A stretch of DNA of 33,455 nt, from positions 1 through 33,455 of the forward strand of contig CALSCR010000828.1 in the NCBI GenBank assembly GCA_943704495.1, in the 5' to 3' direction. The notes beneath the pieces were generated by a model. It was not told where the DNA came from, searched no databases, and was given only the letters and a program-made list of their open reading frames with translations. Origin of the DNA: Pigoraptor chileana (lineage: Eukaryota; Opisthokonta; Filasterea). Of this stretch, positions 10,840 to 21,506 are shown piece after piece. The position numbers and the translations under genes were made by a program. Each line of letters opens with the position of its first letter. Within the stretch, counting starts at the first letter, position 1.

Positions 10840-12209
10840 CTTCTCTGAGTTGTGTGCGCAGACGAGTGTCGGGACCGGATCTCACTCGACCCGTGCAGTG
10901 TAATAGTGCAAATTCAATTCTATAAGGCCAAGAAAGTGTCGCACATAATTTCAACAGTAACAGGTCAATAATCGTTATGAAAAAGCGCTGCCGTCTATTG
11001 GAGATAGTCATATAAAGCGAGGGAGAGGGAGAAAGAAGATGCTTCTCTTTGTGATTAATGCGTTTGAGTGGGCGTGCCGTAAGACTGTTCCGTGTTTTTC
11101 AGTTTGGGAGTCCCTGACGTCATCACAACAGTGGCACAAATACCCCGGATGTCTAAGGGCTGTCAATAGGAAAACATGCTCAGTTCAACCGTCAATACCA
11201 GACGTACTGAGTCCTCAGTCAGCCTGACCCCTGGTCAATACTGAATGCTTTGAGTTGCCGAGAATTTCAGCTTCACGTTTTTCCGAACAGTTTTGCACAA
11301 GTTACAATGCTGGAGATGAACACCACGAGCACACGTTGTGTGTTATTGCAAGCATAATTGCTGCACACGCGTGCGCATCTGAAGCTGCGGCCGGCTGAGG
11401 GGCGTGGAATCGGTGTGTTCGTCTCGGCTGCCTTGCCTGCTCGGGCGGCCCTTGCGATTTTACTTTTCGCGCTAACCGTCGTGTGCATGTCGACCCAGGC
11501 ACAGTGCATCACGTAACACGGAAGTTCAGCGACTGCGTCAGTCGGGAGCATCCCTCGTGTGCAGAGGCTGCTGGTTCAAGCCCAAACCGCCGGCCGGCGG
11601 CGGCTCAGTCATCAGCCCGGCCGCGGGCAGACCGCCGACAGTCCGGCATTCTGAGCTTGACTGGTCGCACCGATCTCATGGGCACTCTGCCACTTAGATT
11701 GGGGTTTGCCAAAGGAATGCACACCATTGACGCCTGAGATTCATATGAATAAGGAACGAGGTAAGCAGTACCTTATGTACACCTCCGGCAGAGTGAATGC
11801 CCCCGCGCGGCCGCCGGCCGCCGGCCCGGCGACTCAGTGAGCGCCGGGATTCACAGCCAGAGACAGGGCTCGCCAATAGTTAGACGGAGGCAATCATTTG
11901 TGGACTTCCATTTGTAAGCAAGGTGGTAACCAATTCGATCCTCGATCCAACATTCACGAATACCCACCAGCCGATGATGTGAACCGCAGGAGGACGGCGC
12001 CGGCAGTGCCGCCGGCTTTTCCTACTAACGGTAGTTTGGGGGCATTGTTACTCGTTCTGGCGAACATAGCGAAAGCTCGCATAAATATTCACTCAAAGTA
12101 AACAAACTGACATCAACACTAATGAGCTTTAGTTCTGTCAGTCGATATTATAACACTGCTCCAAGATCCAGAAACCATCCTTTGTATGATTGCACTGAAA
12201 GCACAACTG
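10840..12209. other. Divergent spacer with a GC-rich island
   Basis: This 1.37 kb spacer separates two divergent start codons. The left part is A/T-balanced and the middle is markedly GC-rich, with GCCGGC and CGGCCG clusters at about 11585-11640 and 11800-11850. No open frame in it resembles a protein I know, and I could not fold a convincing tRNA. Confidence 0.4.
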
Positions 12210-12947
12210 ATGCCTCCCCGTCGTTCTGTGGCGGCAAAGACGGCGGCGACAGCGCTGCCCCCGCGCTCCCCGCCGGCGAGACTGAAGCGAGCGGTGGCTG
12301 CAACAAATGCAGACCACAATGAGGGGTCCCCTGCCGCAAAGCGCACACGCACTGCAACGCAGACGGACAGAGCCAGTGTAACTTTGAAGGGAGAGGCTGT
12401 CAGTAGTGACACTGCCGAAAATGATTCGACTGCCACGACTCCCGCTGCTTTGAGGGCTCGCAAGCGAGGTCGTGCCGCCGCCGCCGAACAGCATCCAGAT
12501 GCAGTAGCTGTGGCTGCAATACCCGCGGAAACTGTGCCAGATGACACTCGGAGAGCTGGCAAGCGGGCTCGCTCCGTTGCAAACAATGCAGCTCTTGTTG
12601 TCGCCACAGCTATAGATGCCGATTCAAAGCCGCCGCCTGAAACTGCCGCAAAGGGACGATGGGCGTCCCAGAGAGGAAAAAAGGAGGAGGCCACCACCGA
12701 ATCCCGGTCGGCAGAGGAAACTCAGACCGCTCTTGGAGCTGCAAAAGGCAAGGCTGCCCGCGGCGCTCCAAAGGAGGGCATGCTGGGCGCTGTTGATCTC
12801 GATGCGATCCTGTTCCGTCCGCAGGATGATTTGTCATCTTCTGACGACGATGCAGCGTTTGCATCAAGAATACGTGCGCCTCGCGTGCGTCCAATTGCAG
12901 CCAGCAGCGCTGGGGTCGCTGTGAATGCAGCGGCACCAATGGATTAA
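12210..12947 (+). CDS. Small basic, low-complexity protein, probably nuclear
   Basis: A single-exon frame of 245 residues from MPPRRSVAAKTAATALPPRS, ending at the TAA at 12945-12947. An in-frame ATG at 12186 would add eight residues; I prefer 12210 because the basic Pro/Arg start is typical of nuclear proteins. The sequence is rich in Ala, Arg, Lys, Pro and Thr. It has several nuclear-localisation-like clusters (AAKRTRT, RARKRGR, GKRARS) and, near the end, an acidic patch (QDDLSSSDDDAAF) followed by a neutral tail. I see no folded domain. It could be a chromatin-associated protein or an unstructured regulator; no function is recognisable. The long open frame and lack of simple repeats argue that it is real, but no homology supports it. 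Confidence 0.5.
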   Translation: MPPRRSVAAKTAATALPPRSPPARLKRAVAATNADHNEGSPAAKRTRTATQTDRASVTLKGEAVSSDTAENDSTATTPAALRARKRGRAAAAEQHPDAVAVAAIPAETVPDDTRRAGKRARSVANNAALVVATAIDADSKPPPETAAKGRWASQRGKKEEATTESRSAEETQTALGAAKGKAARGAPKEGMLGAVDLDAILFRPQDDLSSSDDDAAFASRIRAPRVRPIAASSAGVAVNAAAPMD

Positions 12948-13590
12948 CGCAATCTGACTGCGTTTGTGTGGGCACGTGAAATCTCTCGTTAATGGGCGAC
13001 GCGACGCGCACGCCGGCTAGGGATAAGATGCAAGCTCCCTTTTGCCGGCGCGCACGGTGAACACCACGGCCGCTGTCAATGGTTAGAGCTGAGGCGGTAG
13101 ACACACTCGCGCACATGGATCCGCAGCGAGCGGGAAGAGGGTGTGCATGTGCTGCTTTGTTGCACTACCGACTCCTCTGACGGATGCAATAGCCAGCGGT
13201 GCCGATGTTGGCGACTGAATCGCACAGCCACGTCGTTATGCAGATAGTGTGCTTTTTTCGATGATTTGGGTCGCAGTTGCGCTACAAAAAGAGCTCACTG
13301 ATCGCATCCTACATTGAGTGTACGCTTAATTCAGTTGTGGCGTGGTCGATTTGCACCCTTTCATTGCCATCCATGTGCCACTTTTGGTTGTCTCTAACGG
13401 TGGTTTTGGGTTTTCTTTTTTTCGGTTTATATTCTCAAGGGGTCATTTGTGAGACACTTTTTTAACAAAGCAGATGACTTGACCACTTTATAAAGCATAG
13501 CAAAACAGAATCACAAAAATTCAACAACAATACAAGAGCATTTGGAAAGAAAAGAGAGAAAAATAACGGCCGCACACGCAATCGACAGAC

Positions 13591-13628
<38 letters not shown>

Positions 13629-13855
13629 TAGGATTCAAGCCAGTGTTTTAGGCGCTGTGCCCCATGAGAGCAACAGAAAGAGAACCAAAGACGGAATGCG
13701 ACTACGGCGCACACACAAAGAGGGACACCGGCGCTACAAGACAAGACAAGGTGCTGCACAGTTGGACAGCAATCGATGCATTAAACCAACGCACACACAC
13801 CGCACACACACACATGAACGCACACACACACGAACGCACGCACACACACGCACAA
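12948..13855. other. Convergent 3' spacer
   Basis: A spacer of about 0.9 kb between converging genes. It holds a (GA)n run with one unit of the dispersed repeat family (13594-13670) and CA-rich sequence at about 13793-13853. No gene is visible. Confidence 0.5.
13594..13670 (+). repeat. Dispersed bipartite repeat, copy 1 (single module with GA run)
   Basis: A (GA)n run at 13594-13626 is followed by GTAGGATTCAAGCCAGTGTT, then TTAGGCGCTGTGCC and CCATGAGAG. The module recurs at eight other places in the window, always in introns or spacers. Confidence 0.75.
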
Positions 13856-15296
<1,441 letters not shown>

Positions 15297-15543
15297 CTCT
15301 GGGGGAAGCAGGCACACAATCGTCCTGATGACAGCAGCGGAAGTAGGTCCAGATGACAGGAGCGTCCTCCCGTGCACTTAAAAGTGTAGCTTCGCGTGAT
15401 GAAGACGTTCGTGTCTGCTTTTGATTAAATCTTTTCGAGATTGTTTCGCAACACCTGAGACTCTGTCGTCGCCACCAATGTAATATTACACAAAAAAAAG
15501 TATAAGAGGAACCCTTGTTCTAAGGCTTGATTAAGGGTTGTCA

Positions 15544-15561
15544 GTCACGTGTCATCACGTG
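15544..15561. promoter_or_regulatory. Paired E-box (CACGTG) sites
   Basis: GTCACGTG and ATCACGTG lie exactly 10 bp apart, about one helical turn, so they share a DNA face. RTCACGTG is the CBF1/CDEI-type bHLH core in fungi. Confidence 0.5.
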
Positions 15562-15599
15562 CTCACTTTCGCGCGCTTTTTTCCTTCTGTCAATCAGTG

Positions 15600-15614
15600 G
15601 ACGTCACCGACGTC
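15600..15614. promoter_or_regulatory. Paired GACGTC (CRE/bZIP-like) palindromes
   Basis: Two GACGTC palindromes are spaced 9 bp apart; the first reads GGACGTCACC, close to a CRE core. Binding by a bZIP factor is inference. Confidence 0.4.
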
Positions 15615-15615
15615 G

Positions 15616-15672
15616 AGTTCGATGGACGTTTTTGAGTACTGAAGGTCTTCTCTTTCTTTCTTTCTTTCTCTC
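15616..15672 (-). repeat. Dispersed bipartite repeat, copy 3 (half element)
   Basis: It reads GTTCGATGGACG, then TTTGAGTACTGAAGGTCTTC and a TTTC-rich tail. It matches the GAGTACTGAAGGTCTC half seen at 28384 and 33386. Confidence 0.65.
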
Positions 15673-15844
15673 TTGCAAGCAAGCACATGCACAGTGCATA
15701 GGCATATAAAAACAACTCTTTGTCAGCGTTCACGAAAAAATTACGTTGAGTAAGGGGCATTAATCCTGCCCGCTGGGGCCGAGACCCCACGTGACTCGCC
15801 TGTGATCCACGCTTGTTTAATCACTCCCTCTCTGCAACCTAGCA

Positions 15845-18820
15845 ATGGAGTCTGCGGCAAGAACAAAGGCCGTCGCCAGGAAGGAGGCTGGCAATAAGCT
15901 CTATTCCGCTGGTGATTTTGCCAACGCAATCAAATGCTACAAGGATGCATCTTCGCTCGATCCCACCGACCCCGTCTTTCCGTCAAATGAGGCCGCGTGT
16001 GACTATGAATTGGGTGAATATGAAAAGGCACTCGCCGCATCAGATCGCGCCATTGAAATTCTTCGTCGCATGGAACCGCTGGACGCCAAGCTGGAGGCGC
16101 TGTTCCATAAGTGCTGCGTGCGCAAAGTCAAATCACTCTTCCATCTCGGACACGACGAGGCAGTTCTATGGGCGGCCATGTCGCTTACGTCGGGCGATCA
16201 AGAGGTGGAAAAGATTTTGGCCGTCGTCAATTCGGCGCGTCTGCCACGTGACCGTCCTCTCACGCGGTTTGAGAATTTTCGTCCGTTGCGAAAGATTAAC
16301 ACACGAGAATACTACTGCGTCGGCCACGACATTGCTCTCAGTGCGATGCGCGGAGATCTCCGCGAAACGACGTCAGCAAGCCGTCCGTTCAAGATGTTCA
16401 CTGACACGAAAGGTGCCATGTCCCTGCGCTCACTTCCGGCCGATCGTCTTGGCAAGATGGCGTTTTTGTTTGCGGGCGTGGGAGATGGACGACACATGCT
16501 CGCAACTCTCTACGACACTCACCGTCAACTGAAGGCATGCAAGCCAAGCGTCCATGCCAATCTGAAGATGCACATTGCCATCAACGATTTCAAGGCGGCA
16601 TCACTCGCAAAGAACCTTGTCATGCTGTGTGCGATCATGGATATTGCCACTGCGGAGGAGAAAAAGATCGCCGCAGGTGGATGGACGGGGACCATTGGCT
16701 TGGCAGCGTCGGGTGGACGCACTCCCATACAGGAGGATATCGAGTATGCGATGGCGGTGGGCACGGCACACTACATCTTCCTCGGTGCCGTCATGCCCGC
16801 TTTTGCGAGAACTCGTCTGGATGCAATCGTGTCTGGGCTGCTGAGTGGCGCACGAGCGGATGTTCTATACTCTGTTGTGATGGACGACAACACCAAAAAA
16901 GACGTCTTTGACATTCTGCGCTTGTGGGCCAATCCACCGGAGACACACTCTGTCGCAGACATTCTTAGCATGTACACGCCGCGAAGGGGCCTCGGGGACT
17001 ACGAATCCCTTCGTGCGACTGGGCAGCTTAGCGACGAAATGTACGAGCAACTCACGTATGGCATCCAGGAGAGAGAGGCAGAGCTCACGCGACTTCTCAA
17101 ATCGCGGTCGTTCAACTTTGGCGTGCCTGGATCGCAGCCGCAGAAGGATCCTGTAATGCGCCACATCATCAAGCGTCTTGCGGCGGCACCGGCGAGCGAG
17201 ATGCCCGGCGCATACGTCGAATCGATTGTCTTTGACTCTGTCCCCATCGTCCTGCCTCCACTGGGCGCCCCGATCGAGGCGGAGATATGGGGCTTACTCG
17301 GCGACTTGTCGCTTGCGCAGGTCGTCACTCCGGCGTTCAAAAACTCGCCCATTCTCAAAAAACTCCGCAATTACGTCGAGAAAAACTGGTTTGAGAATGT
17401 CACGCTTTTCGAGCACTGCGAAATGATGCAAGAGCTTGATTTTGACCCGTTTGGGGTCACCATGAACCTCGTCTCAATACAGTGGTGCGAGGAGCCGGAC
17501 CGCCCGACGACCATTGTTGACTGGACCGAGGCATTCTTTCGGGGCGCGGGGCGCGAATTGCTGCGTGGAACGCGCGCGCGCACACTCCGCCTGGAGATGT
17601 TTCGGGGCGACACGCATGAGGTGTCCCCGCGACTTGCGGCAACGGCGGAGGAGAGAGAGGCACAGGGACTTCCTTCGCTCTTTGACCGCATATTTGTCTC
17701 GAACATTCCAGACTACACGGGACTTCCTGCGATATTTGTGCACCATCTGCCCCTGCTCCGCCCCGTGCCGGATGCGTTCTTGCACCAATCGATCCTCCTC
17801 AACACGGGCGTGTGGGCCGACTACGACGAGTACATCCACTCGTACTCGCTCATACCCGGTGCGGATGCGGCGCAGCGACACCTTGGCCTTCGTCTTGTCG
17901 GGGGCGACCTGTGGTGCTATCCCATGTGGTCTTTTGCCGGGAACTGGCCGCTCCCGCTCGACAAACTTCTTGCGCGTCCGGCTCTCGAACAGTGGTTGAT
18001 GCGCCTCTTTCTCCACTTAGCACTGCCTTCCCCGCGCGGTGCACGGTCGCCCGGCGTGGAGCAGGTCGCAAGTTCGATCGCCGTCTTTGTTCAGTTTGTG
18101 GATTTTTTGAGGGACGTTGGGTATCCCGCCCATTGGCTGTCGCACGTGCTCGATTCGCTGTTGGGCGATGCCGTCATGACAAATGTTGCCGTCCCAACAA
18201 CGTCACCGAATCCCGTGATGACATCATTCAGGGACGGCAAGACTGCGTATCGGTTGAACGTTGCGCCGTTTGTTCCGGAACTGCGCACAGTCACCAGCCT
18301 GCTACTTCCCTCGCTTGCGGTGCGACCCACGTTACCCGTCGGAAACCCTGGCGATGTCCGGATGCTCCGAATGTCATTCACCGGCGAAACCACCGACATT
18401 CAGATTGGACCGCAGACAATGGTGTACAATTCGCGCGTGATGGGACTCGCAATTGGAAGCAGTGCTGCGCTTGCGGGACTGTTGGGTGGACCGGTGTCCA
18501 TGTTCATGCGGATGGGCCTTCAGCAGGAGCCGTCGGTGCCCGTCTGGGACGACCTGCTGAGCCGACACCGCAGCAGGGCCGAGGGCGCGGGCGCAAAACA
18601 CGACCTCTTTCTCTTCTCGGCGATCCATCTCGATTCTAAAGTGGAGACGCAGGCGTCGTGGTTTGGGCGGAGCGAATGCCCGCACACGGTGGAGCTGCCG
18701 ATGTCGGAGGCTGCGCTGATGGAATTCCAGAAAAGTGGATTCAGTGCGGTGCTGCTTCGGACTGACAACTGGGTAGTTGTGTCGAGACCCGTCTCCATGA
18801 AGAACGCGACTGTTCTCTGA
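15845..18820 (+). CDS. TPR - DUF4470 protein, intronless, 991 residues
   Basis: The N-terminal 100 or so residues form TPR helices (AVARKEAGNKLYSAGDFANA, IKCYKDASSL, YEKALAASDRAIEIL), a protein-binding fold. After about residue 140 comes the DUF4470 region: PLRKINTREYYCVGHDIALS, then near residue 204 KMAFLFAGVGDGRHMLATLY and MHIAINDFKAASLAKNLVML. This pairing occurs in many fungal proteins related to the MSS51/MYND group; I see no MYND zinc finger here. The remaining 700 residues are globular-looking, with no repeats I recognise and no transmembrane segments. The start is the first ATG after an in-frame stop region and gives a clean TPR. It is the only long gene here with no intron, which could mean a retrocopy or a gene family that never gained introns. 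Its function is unknown. Confidence 0.85.
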   Translation: MESAARTKAVARKEAGNKLYSAGDFANAIKCYKDASSLDPTDPVFPSNEAACDYELGEYEKALAASDRAIEILRRMEPLDAKLEALFHKCCVRKVKSLFHLGHDEAVLWAAMSLTSGDQEVEKILAVVNSARLPRDRPLTRFENFRPLRKINTREYYCVGHDIALSAMRGDLRETTSASRPFKMFTDTKGAMSLRSLPADRLGKMAFLFAGVGDGRHMLATLYDTHRQLKACKPSVHANLKMHIAINDFKAASLAKNLVMLCAIMDIATAEEKKIAAGGWTGTIGLAASGGRTPIQEDIEYAMAVGTAHYIFLGAVMPAFARTRLDAIVSGLLSGARADVLYSVVMDDNTKKDVFDILRLWANPPETHSVADILSMYTPRRGLGDYESLRATGQLSDEMYEQLTYGIQEREAELTRLLKSRSFNFGVPGSQPQKDPVMRHIIKRLAAAPASEMPGAYVESIVFDSVPIVLPPLGAPIEAEIWGLLGDLSLAQVVTPAFKNSPILKKLRNYVEKNWFENVTLFEHCEMMQELDFDPFGVTMNLVSIQWCEEPDRPTTIVDWTEAFFRGAGRELLRGTRARTLRLEMFRGDTHEVSPRLAATAEEREAQGLPSLFDRIFVSNIPDYTGLPAIFVHHLPLLRPVPDAFLHQSILLNTGVWADYDEYIHSYSLIPGADAAQRHLGLRLVGGDLWCYPMWSFAGNWPLPLDKLLARPALEQWLMRLFLHLALPSPRGARSPGVEQVASSIAVFVQFVDFLRDVGYPAHWLSHVLDSLLGDAVMTNVAVPTTSPNPVMTSFRDGKTAYRLNVAPFVPELRTVTSLLLPSLAVRPTLPVGNPGDVRMLRMSFTGETTDIQIGPQTMVYNSRVMGLAIGSSAALAGLLGGPVSMFMRMGLQQEPSVPVWDDLLSRHRSRAEGAGAKHDLFLFSAIHLDSKVETQASWFGRSECPHTVELPMSEAALMEFQKSGFSAVLLRTDNWVVVSRPVSMKNATVL

Positions 18821-19460
18821 GAAATGAATTAGTGCTTCTTGCCCGTGCGCGTGTGTGTGCGTGCGTGCGTGCGTCGTGTATGTGTGTGTGTGTGTGTGTG
18901 TGTTTGCTGTCGTGATTATTATTGGTTTAAAATATAACCGAGCAGAAGTAATGCCTTGATTGGCGCCGCAATCAATTTTCACTATCGTCAGTGCACATCA
19001 TTCATCAACATCCAAAATTGCATTTTTGCAACATTTGTGTGTGTGTTCCCACACAGAGGGAAAGCGAAGCTCTCCATATACGCACACACAATCATCGCCA
19101 TTAAAACTTTGAATATATTCACTTGTTCATATGACAACGCAAAGGAAAAACACGAAATGCAAAATCGAAACTACAAACGACACATTTAAAAAAAGGAAGA
19201 CGCACGCGTAGCGAAGTGCTGTGCTTTCGTTGTTGATTTGTGCGAAATAATGGCTGACAGTTTGGGAGGGGGAATAAAAGGCGCAAAAAGCCATACACAC
19301 TTCCAAAAAGGCAAACTGAGCGACGCAAATGTGCAAAAGCGGCAACAACAGAAAAAATTACAATTGGGACACAAATTACAAATGCACAGAGACGCGAAAA
19401 AGTTGTTACGCACAGAATGGCACCGATAGACATACCAGATACTACATTATTAGATGCCAC

Positions 19461-19514
<54 letters not shown>

Positions 19515-19658
19515 ATATTCGTGTCTGTGTGTGTGCGTGTCTGTGCGTGTGCCTGTGCCTGTGTGTGTATGTGTATGTGTATGCATGGTGCACCTTGATA
19601 CTGTAGAACACAGGCACAGGACACAGACCAGCGGATGGAAGATCGATGTGCTGCTTTC
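18821..19658. other. Convergent 3' spacer with two GT microsatellites
   Basis: The spacer lies between the ends of the TPR-DUF4470 and cyclase genes. GT-rich blocks lie at 18846-18904 and 19461-19586. No gene is visible in it. Confidence 0.6.
19461..19586. repeat. (GT)n microsatellite
   Basis: About 125 bp, the first 50 being almost pure GT and the rest interrupted by CGT, CTGT and ATGT variants. It ends about 70 bp past the cyclase stop codon. Confidence 0.9.
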
Positions 19659-20942
19659 TCACGACGGAGCGGCCTCCGCGCGCGCCTTGAGCTGCGAGGG
19701 CACCACAAGCAGAATTGTCTCCTCCTTGCCAAGTCCCTTCAGCTTGAAAGACCCGAGGTCCTTCACAAACACGCTTTGAAGCAGCGTCTCGCACCCCTTG
19801 GACGCAGCAATTTCCTGCCATGCACCGAGGGAGATCACGACCTGTCCTCCCGCGGCCACAGAGGCCACGCGCGCAGAGCGATTGACCATCGGGCCAAAGT
19901 AGTCCATGCGGCCGGTGACAGGGTCTGGCTCGCAGTCCGGACTGCCCGTGTGAATGCCCATGGACACACGCAGGCCCCGATACACAATGTCGCCGCCAGA
20001 ATCCTTGACAACAGCACACTCGGGACGGGCGAGCATGTCTGCCGGATAGTCGATGGTAAGCATGGCTGTCTGGACAGCGAGACTCCATTTGAGAGCAGTC
20101 ATTGGGTGATCGAATGCGGCCATGAATGCATCACCTGTGCATTTTGGCGCCGAAAATCCAAAATGGGATAGGTATAAGTACAGCGTACAGTCGTTGCAGC
20201 TCACACTTGAACCAAATATGAACCCAAATATGCACAGATATAAATATGTACACCCCCAGAAGACACACACACACACACAAAATACACAGACAACTTCGAG
20301 GATGCAGCGACCCACCTTCCGTCTTGACTTCGTAGCCCCGATGCTCCTTGAGCAGGCGGCGCAGCACTTCGTTGTGTTCGCGGACGGCCGCACGCATGGC
20401 ACTCTCGCACATCTCCCACAGCGCAATCGAGCCAACAACGTCGGTGAAGACCAGCGAGACGCGCCCAATCGGAGGCGGAATTTCCTGCGTGTCTGCCCCG
20501 GATGTCTGTCGCGATAATTAAAACAAGCGATGCAAAGGCGAGAGTGTAGAGAGATGCATAATTCAAGTTAGTGTCTTGGGTGATGTGCATGGACAAAGAG
20601 AGAGACCTTCAGTACTCAAAAACGCCTCAGGCATAAGCCCATCGACTCCAAAGACCAAGAAAAGAGAGCGAGAGCGAGATCATCAAATTGAACTTTTGCT
20701 GCTGACGGGCTGGTAACAGTGCAATGTTTGAATTCTTCCCGCCTTATGCCTTAATGGGGAATCATCGAGGATTCTCATCGCCTTATACGGTCTCTTTGTG
20801 TGTTGTTAGTAAACAAATGGTAATCAAAAACTCACCCGCACAGCGTTCACAAGCGTAATCCTAATTTGCGTGGGGGGCAATGGCAGGAATGCACCAGAAG
20901 GACATGAGAAAGGTGCATGGTACATACGCGTACTGTGTGTGC

Positions 20943-20973
<31 letters not shown>

Positions 20974-21462
20974 CAGGCGCTCAAAGCAAAGATGCGTTCG
21001 ACCGAGTATGAAGTGTATGCATTTTGCACGCCATTTTGACACCCCCACCGTGCAGTCAACACCACATAAGCGACCGAACTCTGTCCAGACAGGTCACACC
21101 CACCTGCGGCGGCCCTTGATTGTTGCCCGCGGGAGGTAACACACGACTACGGATATGTTATCGCGGGCGCCGTACAGCCATGCGAAATCCCGCAGTCGCT
21201 GGGCTGCCTTATTGGGCGACTGCTGGCTGCCGGCAATATCAACGGCCATCTGACAGTGGGCACATACCGGACGAACACAGGCGGGATGGGAGCATGGAGA
21301 GGGAGAGGGAGAGGAGAGGGAGAGAGTTAGGCACGTGGCCTCCACAAGAGCAGAGTAAACACAAGGCTAACAAAAACAATAGTAAAGTGAGATTAACCTG
21401 GAGTGGGGTCCCGACAAACACACAATCACACACACACAAACAATCACATACACACAAACAAT

Positions 21463-21506
<44 letters not shown>

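Larger units (their letters stand above)
15297..15844. promoter_or_regulatory. Bidirectional promoter region (OCA1-like / TPR-DUF4470)
   Basis: This 548 bp region separates the start codons of two divergent genes. It has three CACGTG sites (15546-15551, 15556-15561, 15788-15793), two GACGTC palindromes (15600-15605, 15609-15614) and a copy of the dispersed repeat at 15616-15672. Shared promoter function is inferred from position. Confidence 0.6.

Noticed and set aside
11525-11600. tRNA-like stretch with GGTTCAAGCCC and a possible 7-base anticodon loop
   Set aside because: The T-stem pairs at only three positions, the D-arm is two bases short and no acceptor stem forms. At best it is a relic; I do not call a tRNA.
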